Source: Marinicella algicola
GTDB taxonomy: Bacteria; Pseudomonadota; Gammaproteobacteria; Xanthomonadales; Marinicellaceae
DNA: 64,000 bases
Direction: 5' to 3'
Assembly (NCBI RefSeq): GCF_028401385.1
Contig: NZ_JAQOMR010000001.1
Location: 1,304,501-1,368,500, forward strand
Shown piece after piece: positions 18,794 to 30,284 of the stretch. The notes under the pieces are model-generated. The model was not told the DNA's origin, searched no databases, and was given only the letters and a program-made list of their open reading frames with translations. Both the position numbers and the translations under genes were made by a program. Within the stretch, counting starts at the first letter, position 1. The number at the start of each line of letters is the position of its first letter.

Positions 18794-21700
18794 GTGGCTA
18801 AAAAAAGCGGTGTTATCCCTCGGAGAACCTCCCCGATTCAAAGCCGGTTAGAAAGCAAATCGGTCGCAAGGGGCGATGGATTGCATCTTCTGTTTTGTTT
18901 CATTCAACAGCGCTTGTCGGGACGCTCGCCGGCGTGCCCATGCCTTTTTATTCACGTGGTTACACGCGCGTTTATGCCCAGGCAGTCTGTAGTCCGAGTT
19001 CGACCAGCAGCTACGTCAACGCCTCAGACAAGATCAGTTCGACAACATTCAGCTGCACGATTTCATCGTCTTCAAACGTGACCGCGCCGCAATATGCCTA
19101 TGGCGGCGCGATGACCTGGTACCAGTCGAGCAATGTCTATTACGGTTACTTTTCCAGCCCGCCGGACCATCCGCAGCCGGGTCTGAATATCACCATCACC
19201 AACAACGCGGTCATCGACGTTTCTTCTGGAAGCGATGTCTCTTCGATGATCTCGTTTTCGGCGCCGGGCGGCGGAACGAATTTCTACAAGAAATCGCATT
19301 CCGACGCGATATCCGTCGTTTCTGCCGGCAGCCTTAATTTCCGTGCCGAGGTTAAGGATGCAGACAAATACTCCGGCGGCGCTGGGGGCAATGTCTCGGT
19401 TACCAATACAGCAGCCATTCAGGGGCCGCGCGGCATGGCATTTATGCCGTCTCCGGCGGCGGAATGGCCTATGCCACTTATGGCGGCGATGCCGGAACCG
19501 TTAACGTCAGCACGACAGCCGACATTTCCGCCACAAGTTTCGGGATCGTCGCGATCAGCCGGGGCGGCGCCACATGGGCGGAGACCGGCGGCGATGGCAA
19601 AGATGCAACGGTGATGGTCTCCGGCGATGTGAACTCGATCGCATCGACCAGCGCCGGCGGCGGGGTTTTCGTCGCCTCATACGGCGGTAACAGCCCGAAC
19701 AACACATCGGCGGGCGGCGCGCAGGGTGGCATTGGCGGCAAGGCCGGTACCGCCACTCTGACACTTGGCTCCAGCGACACCGCATTTGCAGGTACCGTTT
19801 CGACGGTTGCCGCCGGAAAAATCGGCGAAGACTGGACCTTTGCCGATCGCAAAACTGGCATTGCACTGGCGGCCATCAGTTATGGCGGGCAGGGGCCGGT
19901 CAACACCAATGGTTCCGGCGGCGGATATGACGGCGGCGATGGCGGCGCTGTCAACGTCACGCTCTACGGTGCTTCCGGCACCACAATCAAGACATCGGGC
20001 GATAGTTCAGCGGGCATTCTTGCCGCCAGCTATGGCGGTTCCAGCCTGGATTATTATGACGCGTCCAAACAGGGTGGTGCGGCCAGCACGGTTAAGGTCA
20101 AGCTTTCGGGCGGCGGAAGCATTGGCACATCCGGGAAAAACTCCAGCGGCATCGTGGCGACATCGCTCGGCGGGCTGGGCCAGATTGCCTCACAAGCCTC
20201 GACGGATAGTGGCAGCAGCGGCATAGGCGGCACATCCGGAAATGTCTATGTGCAAAACGCGATGTCAGTGACCACCAAGGGCGATTATTCCCATGGCATT
20301 GTCACGGTTTCGTCCGGTGCGGGCGGCGGCATCTATGTTTGGTCCGGCAATGGCGGTTTTCAGTGGGGTGATGCCAATATCGCCTCGAACTCAAGCGGCG
20401 AGGCCTATGTTTACAATACCGGTGCAATTGAAACCTACGGTATCGATTCCACGGTATTGTCGCCATGTCGATCGGCGGCGGCGGCGGGATCCTGACCTCG
20501 AGCGGATCGATTTCGACCACGTCCTACGGCTCCTATTCAGCCGTCAATGATACGGATGGCCAGACTGTCGGCGGCCAGGCCAGCGGTGCCCACGGGGCTG
20601 GCGTTCAGGTGATCAACAAGGCCAGCATTACCACCCATGGCGGATATGCGGCGGGAAAAACGGGCACCAACAGTGCGAGCGATGTGCCGCTTGGCGGCGG
20701 CATTGCTATTCTCGCGCAGTCGATCGGCGGCGGTGGCGGCGACAATACCGGCAAAGGGGCGATCGGCGGCATTGGCGGCAGCGGAAAGTCCGGCGGCAAC
20801 GGTTCTGACGGCGGTTCAATCTCGGTCAAAAACGATGGCGCCCTCGCCACTTACGGCGCGGATGCGCACGGTATCGTCGCCCAGTCTATCGGCGGTGGCG
20901 GTGGTACGGGCCGCAACAAGAAGGGGTTGTTCGTTGCCGTCGGCGGCAGCGGCGGCAATGGCGGTAACGGCGGCAGTGTTACCGTGCAGTCCAGCGGCAA
21001 TATAAAGGTTTCCGGCGACTATGCCGCCGGCATCGTGGCGCAATCGATCGGCGGCGGCGGCGGTGCCGGCGGCAAGGCGACAGCCTGGGGCGTCGGCTTT
21101 GCCGATGCCATCGGCGGTTATGGCGGCGATGGCGGCTATGGTGGCTCTGTCGATGTCACCACGACATCAGGAACGAAGCTGGCAACCGAGGGCGTCAATG
21201 GTCTCGGTATTCTTGTTCAGTCGATTGGCGGTGGCGGTGGCAGTGGCGGCGCGGCGAAATCGGTCTCTGTCGGCAAAACCTTTGCCATCGCAATCGCAAC
21301 CGGTGGCAATGGCGGCGCAGGTGGTGATGGCGGCAGTGCGGAACTGACCCATTCGGGTGCGGTCTCGACCACCGGTTACGATGCCACCGCCATTCTGGTG
21401 CAGTCGGTCGGCGGCGGCGGCGGCAATGGCGGTACTTCGAGCGCCAAGTCGCTGGCCTTTGGGCTGCCTTTCGACGAAAAAGGTGACAGTTTCGCGCTTG
21501 CGCTGTCGGTATCCCATGGCGGCAATGGCGGCGTTGCCGGCGACGGCGCGGAGGCGAAAGTCATTCTCGAAAAGGCAGCTCCGCCACGACGCAAGGCGAC
21601 GGCGCGCTTGGCCTGCACGTCCAGTCCATCGGCGGCGGCGGCGGCCAGGGGGCGATTCAACGGCTGCTGCCGGAACCGCAACCTTTCAGAGCGCCTTTGC

Positions 21701-24700
21701 CAAGGTGACCGGTGGTGAGGCTGAGCTTCAGAAAAAGCTGGAAGGTGACTCCGTCACTGCCACGCTCACCTTCTCGATCGGGGGCCAGGGCGGAGCCGCA
21801 GGCGGCGGCGGAAAAGCCTTCGCCCATAATTACGGCGCGATCGCCACCAATGGCGATTTCGCAGACGGTATGCTTGTTCAGTCGGTTGGCGGCGGCGGCG
21901 GACAGGGCGGTTCCGGCGAGACTGACGGCATTGACTATTTCGGCAGCTCTACCTTCAACGTGTCGCTTGCGATCGGTGGAGACGCCGGTGAGGGCAGCGA
22001 TGGCGGTTCGGCCTATGGCGGTGTGGCGGATACCGGTTCTGTCAAAACCTCCGGATCGAACGCGGCCGGTCTCTTTGTCCAGTCGATTGGCGGTGGCGGT
22101 GGCAAGGGCGGCGGCGGTACGGGAGATGTTAACGCCGACAACAAACTTGAAATCGGAATTGGTGCGACCGGCGGTGAAGGTGCAACCGGCGGCAATGTCT
22201 ATGCATGGAACAACGGAACGATCCTGACCAAGGGAGACTCCTCTGCCGGGCTGGTTGCACAGTCGATTGGCGGCGGCGGCGGCCAGGGCGGCTCCGGCAC
22301 CAGCTCTATCGGCCATGCCTTCGAGTTCGAGAAGGAAAGCAAGGTCAAGTTCACCGACTGGGTAAAGGCGCATCCTTCGTTTGACGTGGCCGTCACGCTT
22401 TCAGCCAATACCGGTGCCTCGGGCGGCAGCGGCGGTGATGGCGGTGATGTCTATGTTGGCGTCGAACAGAAGGGCTCGTCCCAGTCCACAGGCACGACCA
22501 CAACCTATGGCTCCTTTTCGCACGGTGTTCTGGCCCAGTCGATTGGCGGCGGCGGTGGGGCGGCCGCGACGTCGTCAAGCGCCAACAGCGTTTCGGTCGC
22601 CGCGACGGAAGCCGATCTCGACGTTTCGACGATCTCGTTCGGGGCGAGTAACGGTGCGGCCGGCGATGGTGGCAATGTCACCGTTTATGCCGCGAACATA
22701 TACACAAGCGGGTTTGCTGCGAACGGCGTCATTGCCCAGTCGGTCGGCGGCGGTGGCGGTCATGCGATCCAGACCGGCTATGCCATGGACAAGGTCAATG
22801 TCAAATTCGGCGCGAAAGGGCAGTCCGCCGATAACCGCGGCGCAGGCAATGTGACGATCGATACGATTGCAGGTACCAAGATTACCACCTCCGGCGATAA
22901 CGCCAATGGCATTCTGGGGCAGTCCATCGGCGGCGGCGGCGGTTTTGCGGGTGTCGCCCTCGGCACCTCCAGCGCCGTCAATGACGAGAGCATTTCCAGT
23001 GTCATCAGTTCCACCTTCGGCAGCGGGAGCGACAGCGGTGGCGCTCACGGGGAGTATGTCACGGTCAATCATTCCGGCTATATCGGCACGTCCGGTAAAC
23101 GCTCTGTCGGTGTTGTCGGCCAGTCGATCAGCGGCGGCGGCGGCTTCCTGACGGCGGCTGCGAACAGTTTCGACAAGGCCGGTTCTGTCCAGAGTCAGGC
23201 GCCGAATAGTGCTCACCCCGTCGATATCTCATTGGAAGACAAGGCCACCATCGTCACCTCGGGCGATGGCGCTTTCGGCATACTGGCGCAGAGCGTTTCC
23301 GGCGGCGGCGGCGTTTCGGCCGATCTGGCGCAGAAGCTCAATGCGACCTACGGTTATTACGGCGGCACGTCGAGCGGTTCGAATTACTACTATTCCGACA
23401 GCGGCAACGCGGATAGCGCCGGCATCGTCAACGTTACGGTCGACGCCGGCGCATCGGTCAAGACCACCGGCAAATACGCCCACGGCATCGTGGCCCAGGC
23501 CATTGGCGGGTCGGGCGGCATCTTCACCCAGAACGGCAAGACCTATGCCGGCACACTCGGTCGTTTCAACAACACGCAAGGTTCTGATGCGGATGGCAAT
23601 ACGTCATCCGGTTCACTCTCCGTGACGATCGGTGGCTCTGTTACGGTCAACGACCCGACGGCGTGGGGCGTCTGGGCCCAGACCACCGGCGATACGATGA
23701 CGCTGACGCTGGACGAGGGCGGGACGCTGACGGGGTCCAAAGCGGCCGCCGTGGACGGAGAGTTTCAGGGCGGCGCGCTCTATGTTTCGGCGGCCAAGAA
23801 GACCAGCGTCACGCCCAGCAATTCCGGCACATTCACCGGCAATATCGTGCAGCACGACTTCGCGACGTCATCGTCTTCCGCGGCGAACGGAATGGTCCAG
23901 ACGGCGGCTTTGGCCGGTACAACCCTGTTCCTGAACCAGGGGATGGGCACCTTCGTGACCGGTGCGATCGCCGATGTCGACAGTGTTCTCAACGCCGGCA
24001 ATATCAATCCCGGCGGTGCATGGAACACCAAAGAGACGCAGTTTACCGGCGATTTGTTGGGTGTCGGGACAAAATCCGGTGGCAGTGCCTATAATGTTGC
24101 CGATCTCGGCCTTTCGACCACGTTCTCGCCGTTCAGCTATTTCAAGCGCAGCGACAGGATCGACTGGCGGACGGAGACGTCCAGCAAGGGTGGGCTGTTC
24201 ACCAATGTCGATGTCGACATGGAAAACGGCACAGCCGACAAACTTCTGATCGCGGGGATTTCGCCGGTACCTGGGGTGTGGATGTCAACGCCAATGCGCT
24301 GCTTCCAGATACGCGCACCGATTTTCTGATGGCCGAGGGCACCGATACGTCGACGATCACGGCGCTGTCCTCTCTGGTTTTCGACTTTACCGATGTGACA
24401 AAATCCGCCGAGGGCTGGCACGGGTTTTCCGTGGATGATGCCCACTTCAGCGGGAACGGTGTTTCACTGGGCAGGAATGCCGGCGGGGTCTCGAAGGCGA
24501 TGCAGCAGGCCTGGGACAGGATCGCCGATGGCAGTGCGACTGAGGTGAAGTTCGGCGAAGACGAAATATCCCTTGGCGCGGCTTTCGGTGCATTCCATCA
24601 GGCCGAACCGGAGACCTTCTCCGACATGCTGCTGGAGCTGGCCTCACAAACGGCAGCGGCCCCGCTGGCTGATCTCGCCGTCTGCCGCCATTGCCGCAGC

Positions 24701-25589
24701 CAACAGCGTTCTGTCATGTCCCGCCTTTGAAACGACGGGCGTGCTGATGGACGAGGGCTCGTGTGTCTGGAGCCGCGTGCTTGGCGGCGAGACGACGCAA
24801 GGCGCGCACGGCGATTCCTCCGGCTATACGCAGTCCGTCGGTGGTTTGCAGTTTGGCGGGCAAACAGAACTTTCCGACGGCTGGTTCCTTGGCTCGGGGC
24901 TGACCTACGAGAACAGCTGGTTCCGCAATGACAGCGGCTCGGAGAAGATGGAGCAGCAATCCTTCACCGGTGCCGTTGCGCTGAAGAAGGAAATGGGCCC
25001 CTGGCTCTTCGGCCTCGTCGGAGGCGGTGGCTACAACTGGGGCGATTCCAAGCGCTATATCAATCTCGATACGCTTTCAGCGACGGCACGCGGCGAGCCG
25101 GATTCGGCGATGTTCTTTGCCCGTGCCCGTGCGTCGTACGAATTTGCCTTCGGCGATGAATACTACATGCGCCCGAAGGTCGACTTCGACGTCATCAACA
25201 TGCACCAGTACGGCTATACCGAAACGGGCGCCGGTGCGATGAACCTGATGGTCGACGGCAATTCCGATACCGCTTTCGGGGTCACGCCAGGCATCGAGTT
25301 CGGGGCACGGATCCCGTTCATGGAGGATTGGCCGGCGCGGCTTTACGGCGATCTCGGCGTATCGTTTCTCTCAAGTGACAATTGGGAGACCACCGCGCGC
25401 TTTGCCGGGCTTTCATCGATGGACAGTTTTTCGACATTCACACCGATTGCCGATACGGTGGGCCATGTCACCTTCGGCCTGGATCTGGCAAAGCGGAAGG
25501 GCATGGAGCTCAAATTCCAGTATGATGGTGCGTTTGCCAATGACTATCAGGCCCACACCGGTTCGATCCGGTTCGGATACCGGTTCTGA
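18794..25589 (+). CDS. Very large glycine-repeat autotransporter (type V secretion), several frame breaks
   Basis: About 2,265 residues after repair. The GTG at 18794 has a GGAG site eight bases upstream and begins an extended signal region: a basic stretch of about 30 residues, then the hydrophobic LLFLFHSTALVGTLAGVPM and cleavage near YAQA. The passenger is a beta-helix-like array with about 16 copies of a motif of the type GIVAQSIGGGGG, spaced by 60-130 residues of Gly/Ser/Asn-rich sequence. From about 24,700 comes an autotransporter beta-barrel domain (GSCVWSRVLGG to the terminal FGYRF with the final aromatic residue). It would insert in the outer membrane and show the passenger outside, as an adhesin or surface-layer protein. 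Breaks lie near 18893, 19434, 20448, 21572, 21649, 24255 and 24690; six of seven are single lost bases, so I treat the gene as intact. Confidence 0.85.
20450..23530 (+). repeat. Coding repeats 'A/V-Q-S-I/V-GGGGG' in the autotransporter passenger
   Basis: The core motif (GIVAQSIGGGGG and variants VQSVGGGGG, GQSISGGGG, AQSVSGGGG, AQAIGGSGG) recurs about 16 times. Each copy is usually preceded by 'TxGDxAxGI', which gives one predicted beta-helix rung set per unit. The last copies lose glycine identity (GGSGG). DNA of the repeats is GC-rich (ggcggcggcggc), which could favour recombination between units and slippage of reads. Confidence 0.85.
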
Positions 25590-25628
25590 CGAAACCTGCG
25601 AGCTTTCGTCCGTCGAAAACATCTCAGA

Positions 25629-25651
25629 GCGGCAAGAGATTTCTCTGCCGC
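25629..25651 (+). terminator. Hairpin after the autotransporter
   Basis: Inverted repeat GCGGCA-a-GAGA/TCTC-TGCCGC with a two-base loop, 40 bases after the autotransporter stop. There is no strong T-run, so it may be a weak terminator or an mRNA stabiliser. Confidence 0.45.
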
Positions 25652-25682
25652 CCTGATCTTACCCAATGCACAGGAATACCGC

Positions 25683-26890
25683 ATGCCCGCCGATCTGTCC
25701 GAAACGAAGGATGCCGCCGCCGCCGCTGAAGGCATCGCTCAGCCATCAGGCGCATCGGAAGCGCCACCCTCGCAGGATCGCGCGGATGCGCCGGAAGAGC
25801 CGGTAGACCCTCGGTTCTTCAGACCAATGTGACCTGTTCACGCGGGTTTCCGCAGTGGCTGGCGATGCACAATTGTTCTGTCGCGTTTACGTCCTATCAG
25901 ACCGGACAGCTGTTTCTTGTCGGGACGTTGCCCAACGGATCGTTGTCGTTGCATCAGCGCAATTTCGTGAGGGCGATGGGGTTGATCGGCGATCAGCAAC
26001 GTCTTCTTCTGGCCGGCCTTGCGCAGATATGGCGCTTCGAAAATGTGCTGGCGCCCCATGAGCGTGCAAACGGCCAGTTCGACAAGCTCTATGTGCCGCG
26101 TCGCGGCCAGACGGTTTCCGATCTGGATGTCCACGAGCTCGGCATCGACGCCGCCGGTCGTCTGATTTTCGTCAACACGAAATACTCGTGTCTGGCGACA
26201 GACAGCGTCGCGCATTCGTTCAAGCCGGTCTGGCGCCCGCCTTTCATCTCCAGACTGGCGCCGGAAGATCGGTGCCACCTGAACGGTCTTGCCATGGAAA
26301 ATGGCGTTCCGCGATTTGTCACGTCGGTTTCGACCTCGGATATCGTCGATGGCTGGCGCGAACATCGCCGTGATGGCGGCGTGGTCGTCGATATCGAAAC
26401 CGATGAAATTGTCGCCGAAGGCTTGTCTATGCCGCACTCGCCGCGCCTCCATGATGGCGCGCTGTGGTTTCTCGATTCCGGGAATGGCTTTCTCACCCGG
26501 CTTGATCTGGAAAGCCGGAAGCGGGAACACGTCGCATTCTGTCCCGGCTTCTTGCGCGGCCTGTCCTTTCATGAGGGGCACGCCTTCGTCGGGCTTTCGC
26601 TTGCGCGGCGCGAGGGCGTGTTCTCCGGGCTCAATCTTCAGGACGAGCTGGAAAAGCGCAAAGCCGAGGCGTGGTGCGGTCTGCAGATCGTGAACACAGC
26701 CAATGGCGATATCGTCGAATGGCTTCGCCTCGAAGGCGGCATCAAGGAGCTTTTCGACGTGCGCGTATTGCCGGGCGTTCGCTGCCCGATGGCGCTGCCG
26801 ACCTTCGGTCCGGAACTCGCAAGCTTCATCACCATCGAAGCACCGGATCAGCCATTGTCGGAGCGTGGCTGGAAACCCACCAAGCCCTGA
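25683..26890 (+). CDS. TIGR03032-like protein of unknown function, one frame break
   Basis: About 402 residues. The first 45 are Ala/Pro/Glu-rich and probably disordered. After a break near 25820 comes the family body: FPQWLAMHNCSVAFTSYQTG, GQLFLVGTLPNGSL, LDVHELGIDAAGRLIFVNTK, DRCHLNGLAMENG, WFLDSGNGFLTRLD, and the end segment RCPMALPTFGPELASF. The recurring 'NGLA', 'DSGNG' and 'LRGLSF' blocks suggest a beta-propeller-like fold. AGGA precedes the ATG at 25683. The family occurs beside large surface repeat proteins and glycosylation genes in other bacteria (from memory), so a role in handling the autotransporter is possible but unproven. Confidence 0.7.
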
Positions 26891-26961
26891 AACATCCGCA
26901 CAAGAGTTTGGTGGCAGGCTTTCAGAAGGTCATTCTGGAGCGCGTAGAAAGCACCTTTCCA

Positions 26962-26980
26962 TATCCCCCTGGGGAGGATA
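26962..26980. promoter_or_regulatory. Palindromic operator before the CsoR-type repressor
   Basis: TATCCCCCTGGGGAGGATA: TATCC/GGATA arms around a C/G-tract. CsoR/RcnR-family repressors bind G/C-tracts flanked by A/T inverted repeats, and this one sits 10 bases before the repressor's start codon. Autoregulation is inferred. The right half also serves as the Shine-Dalgarno (GGGGAGG). Confidence 0.6.
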
Positions 26981-26990
26981 AACTGCGTGC

Positions 26991-27251
26991 ATGAGCGATA
27001 CACACCGACATGAAAGTCATCCCAGGGTCGTCGCGCGGCTGAAGCGCGCCGAGGGGCACCTGCGTTCCGTTGTTGAGATGATTGAGGCCGGGCGATCCTG
27101 TCTTGATGTCGCGCAGCAATTGCAGGCAGTGGAAAGCGCGGTCCGCAATGCAAAGCAGACCCTGATTCACGATCATATGGACCATTGCCTTGACGCTGAC
27201 GGCACAGACGCCGAGCGCGCCGAGCTGAAGGCCATCACCCGTTATCTGTGA
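26991..27251 (+). CDS. CsoR/RcnR-family metal-sensing repressor
   Basis: 86 residues, all-helical DUF156 family. Ligand positions are Cys37 (GRSCLDV), His62 and Cys66 (HDHMDHCL). The spacing 25 and 4 equals that of the Cu(I)-sensing CsoR fingerprint (Cys-His-Cys), which points to copper rather than nickel/cobalt, though extra His residues near both termini (H5, H7, H10, H60, H65) leave room for other metals. Metal binding releases the protein from DNA. The MFS gene follows after seven bases, so both form one operon under the palindrome at 26962. Confidence 0.88.
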   Translation: MSDTHRHESHPRVVARLKRAEGHLRSVVEMIEAGRSCLDVAQQLQAVESAVRNAKQTLIHDHMDHCLDADGTDAERAELKAITRYL

Positions 27252-27258
27252 GACCGAT

Positions 27259-28580
27259 ATGCTGGAGATTCTCACCGATCGCACCTATCGCCACCTGTTT
27301 CTGGCGCAGATCGTGGCGCTGCTCGGCACCGGGCTGGCAACGGTCGCGCTCGGGCTTTTGGCCTATGACCTTGCAGGCGAGGGCGCGGCAATGGTTCTCG
27401 GCACTGTGTTCACCATCAAGATGGTTGCCTATGTCGGCATCGCGCCGGTTGCCGGTGCCTTCGCCGGGCGGGTCAACCGGCGGATGCTGCTCGTCACGCT
27501 CGATCTGGTGCGCGCCGGCGCGGCGCTGGCGCTGCCGTTTGTCACATCGGTCTGGCAGGTCTATTTGCTGATCTTCTTGCTGCAATCGGCATCGGCTGCG
27601 TTCACGCCCACATTTCAGGCGACGATCCCCGACGTTCTGACTGAAGAGGCGCGCTACACAAGGGCGCTTTCGCTTTCGCGACTGGCATACGACCTTGAAA
27701 ACATTGTCAGCCCCACGCTTGCCGCATTGCTGCTGGCGGTGATGAGCTACAATGTGCTGTTTCTCGGCACGATGGTCGGGTTCCTTGCATCCGCGCTGCT
27801 CGTTGTCTCGGTATTGCTGCCGAGCCCCAGGGCATCAGAAACTCGTGGCATTTATGACCGCACCACGCGCGGTATCCGGATTTATCTGGCCACACCACGG
27901 CTGCGCGGGCTCCTTGCGCTCAGCCTTGCCGTTGCCGCGGCGGGTGCCATGGTGCTGGTCAATTCGGTTGTTTTGGTGCGGGGGCTGCTCGGCCTTTCCG
28001 CCAGCGATCTCGCCTGGACCATGTTTGCCTTCGGCGCCGGGTCGATGACGGCAGCTCTTTGCTGCCGAAAATTCTCGACCGTGTTGCGGATCGGCCTGTC
28101 ATGCTGGCGGGCGCAGGGCTGATGGTGGTCACGCTGCTGACGCTTGCTGCAGGCATCGTATTTGGCGGGTTGGCGTGGTCCGGGCTGCTTGGCGCCTGGC
28201 TCGCAGTCGGCTTAGGCTATGCGGCCGTGTTGACACCGTCCGGGCGTCTGCTGCGTCGCTCTGCGCATCCGCAAGACCGGCCGGCTCTGTTTGCCGCGCA
28301 ATTTGCGCTCTCCCATGCGTGTTGGCTGCTGACCTATCCGCTTTCCGGCTGGCTGATGACGGAATTCGGCGTGGTTGCCGCGCTCGTGGTGCTGGCAGGT
28401 CTTGCGAGCCTGGGTATCGCGGTCTGTTTCATCCAGTGGCCTGCAGGCGGGGAAGACGAAGCCTTGGAACACAGCCATGACAACCTCCCGCTCGACCATC
28501 CGCATCTCGACGGCCACCGCACCCACAGTCACCCTCTTGTGATCGACGATTTCCACCCGCGCTGGACAGACCAGTTCTGA
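27259..28580 (+). CDS. MFS exporter with His-rich C-terminus, probable metal efflux, one frame break
   Basis: About 440 residues, twelve predicted helices, DHA3/enterobactin-exporter-like fold (FLAQIVALLGTGLATVALGL). The cytoplasmic tail is rich in His and Asp: EHSHDNLPLDHPHLDGH then THSHPLVIDDFHP. NreB-type nickel exporters have similar tails. A T is missing from the run near 28050; restoring it gives LLLPKILDRVA and an unbroken protein. Regulation by the adjoining CsoR-type repressor and the tail together favour export of Cu, Ni or Co; the metal is not settled. Confidence 0.75.
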
Positions 28581-28626
28581 GGTTCTGTTTTCGCCGGGGT
28601 GTCGGCAGGGCGGCGTGGCCGAGACC

Positions 28627-30062
28627 TCAGAGTTTGGAAAGGTTCAGCGGAAGTCGAAGGCCGAAAGCCCGGCGACCATTCTCGTCCAGTCCGAGCGGGC
28701 GGGTGACCGGCGGCTCTGCGCGTGAAAGACAGCCGGGACGCTCGCAAAGACGACAGACCGGCCCAATCGGAATGGCTTCCGCGCTGGCGCTGCCAATGGC
28801 GCCATACACGGTTGCTGCGGCCTTGTCCCGGCGCAGCCCGAGCAGGATTGCAGTCAGGTGCGGCCGCTCGCCTATTGCCGGTTCCGGGCCTTCCAGTGTG
28901 CGTGCGATCGCGAGATAGCCGATGCCATCCGGCATTTCCACATTCTGGGTAACGATCCGGCCGGGCCGCGAGAAGGCATCATAAAGATCAAGCCGCGGAC
29001 ATTCGCCGCGAAAGCCCGCATGCGGAAAACCTTCTGCGCCGATGCGTCGCAAAATATTGCCGGCCTGGTCGATTTCCATCGCGAAGAAGGGCAGGCCGGC
29101 GTTTTCCAGACGCTGCAGGCTGACCAGACGCATTGCCGCCTGCTCAAAGGAAACGCCGAAGCGTCCGCAGAGAAGCCCGATGTTGAACCGGTCACGGCGG
29201 GCAGCTTCGATGAACGCATCGTAAGGCATCATCACTGCCAGCGCGGCGTAGCGGGCAAGCTCGAAACGGGCGATCCGCCGGGCTTCGTCGCTAGAAAGGG
29301 CCAGAGCGTCGATGGCCAGCGCTATCGGTTCAGCCAGCGCCAGAAGGACAACCTCAATGGCGATTTCGCGTTGGCGGTCATAGGGGAGAAACGCGCCGAA
29401 ATGAACAGCCGCATCGTATGCCTGTCGAAACGGCGGCCGAGATTGACCATGGCGTGCGGTGGCAAGACCCTGACGGCGATGCTGTGCCGCTCCGTCAGCC
29501 ATGTCTTCAATGCGGCGGAAAGGTCGTCGCCCGGTGCGAGTTCGTTGTGCAGGGCTTCGGCGGCGCGGTCGACACTGTCGAAGAAATAGGGGCGGCGTGA
29601 AATTGCGTCGCGGACCTCCTCATGCGGCAAGCGTTTTCCCGGCAGATGTGTTTCGCGGCCCTCATGGGCCAGAAGGGTGGTGAGGTCCGACAGGCGGGCG
29701 GCCTGTTCGCAATAGGCACGGTAAAGCTTGATCACGCCAAGCGCGGCGTTGGGGGCCGCTTCAGCCACCTCCAGAAGCTCTTGATCGCCGGGCAGTTCTC
29801 CTGAAAGCAAGGCATCCGAGAATACCGATTTGAGCTGGCTGATCGTGCCTGAGCTTTCTCCCTGTAACTCGCCGATATCGATGCCGTAAACGGTCGCCAG
29901 TTTCATCACAAGCTGAACGGTCAGGGGGCGTTGGTTGCGTTCAATCAGATTGAGATAGGACGGCGAGATTGAGAGCGCCTCGGCCATTGCGGTTTGCGTC
30001 AGGTCGAGCCCTTTGCGGATCCGCCGCAGACGCGGCCCTGCGAAAATCTTCTTCTCTGCCAC
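28627..30062 (-). CDS. XRE-family regulator with acyl-CoA-regulator (DUF2083-type) domain, one frame break
   Basis: About 478 residues. The N-terminal XRE helix-turn-helix is RLRRIRKGLDLTQTAMAEAL with SPSYLNLIERNQRPLTVQLV. A central IrrE/ImmA-like region follows, and then a C-terminal Cys-containing segment, PVCRLCERPGCLSRAEPP, with the CxxC-C pattern seen in RamB/ScfR-type regulators of acetate and short-chain-acyl metabolism. It is divergent from isocitrate lyase and so very probably controls it. A GTG at 30062 with GGGAG upstream is the best start; an ATG at 30092 is less well supported. A lost T at the run 29389-29391 explains the break. Confidence 0.85.
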
Positions 30063-30213
30063 CTTTTTGCTCCCAGACTTGCGTGAATACATGTTGACAT
30101 AATTTACAACATTACAAAACGAAACAGTCAAGCAGAATACAAGATGACCCGATTTATGAATTGATTAGTCGCAATTCTGTGGCTTTTCATTTGTCAATTC
30201 AGTTAAGTTTGTC

Positions 30214-30238
30214 ACATCAAATGCGGTCATATTGATGT
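30214..30238. promoter_or_regulatory. Dyad in the aceA upstream region
   Basis: ACATCAA-N11-TTGATGT, seven-base arms, about 45 bases before the aceA start codon. A second, weaker dyad (TTG-N10-CAA) lies at 30094-30109 next to the regulator start. These are candidate sites for the divergent XRE regulator; no experimental motif is known to me. Confidence 0.4.
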
Positions 30239-30284
30239 TTTGTGTCGTGACTGCATTCAAACTGTCTTGAGGAGGAGAACAGGC

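Noticed and set aside
21657..22373. Long antisense open frames across the autotransporter repeats
   Set aside because: They arise from the GGC-rich repeat codons and show only low-complexity Ala/Gly/Arg sequence.
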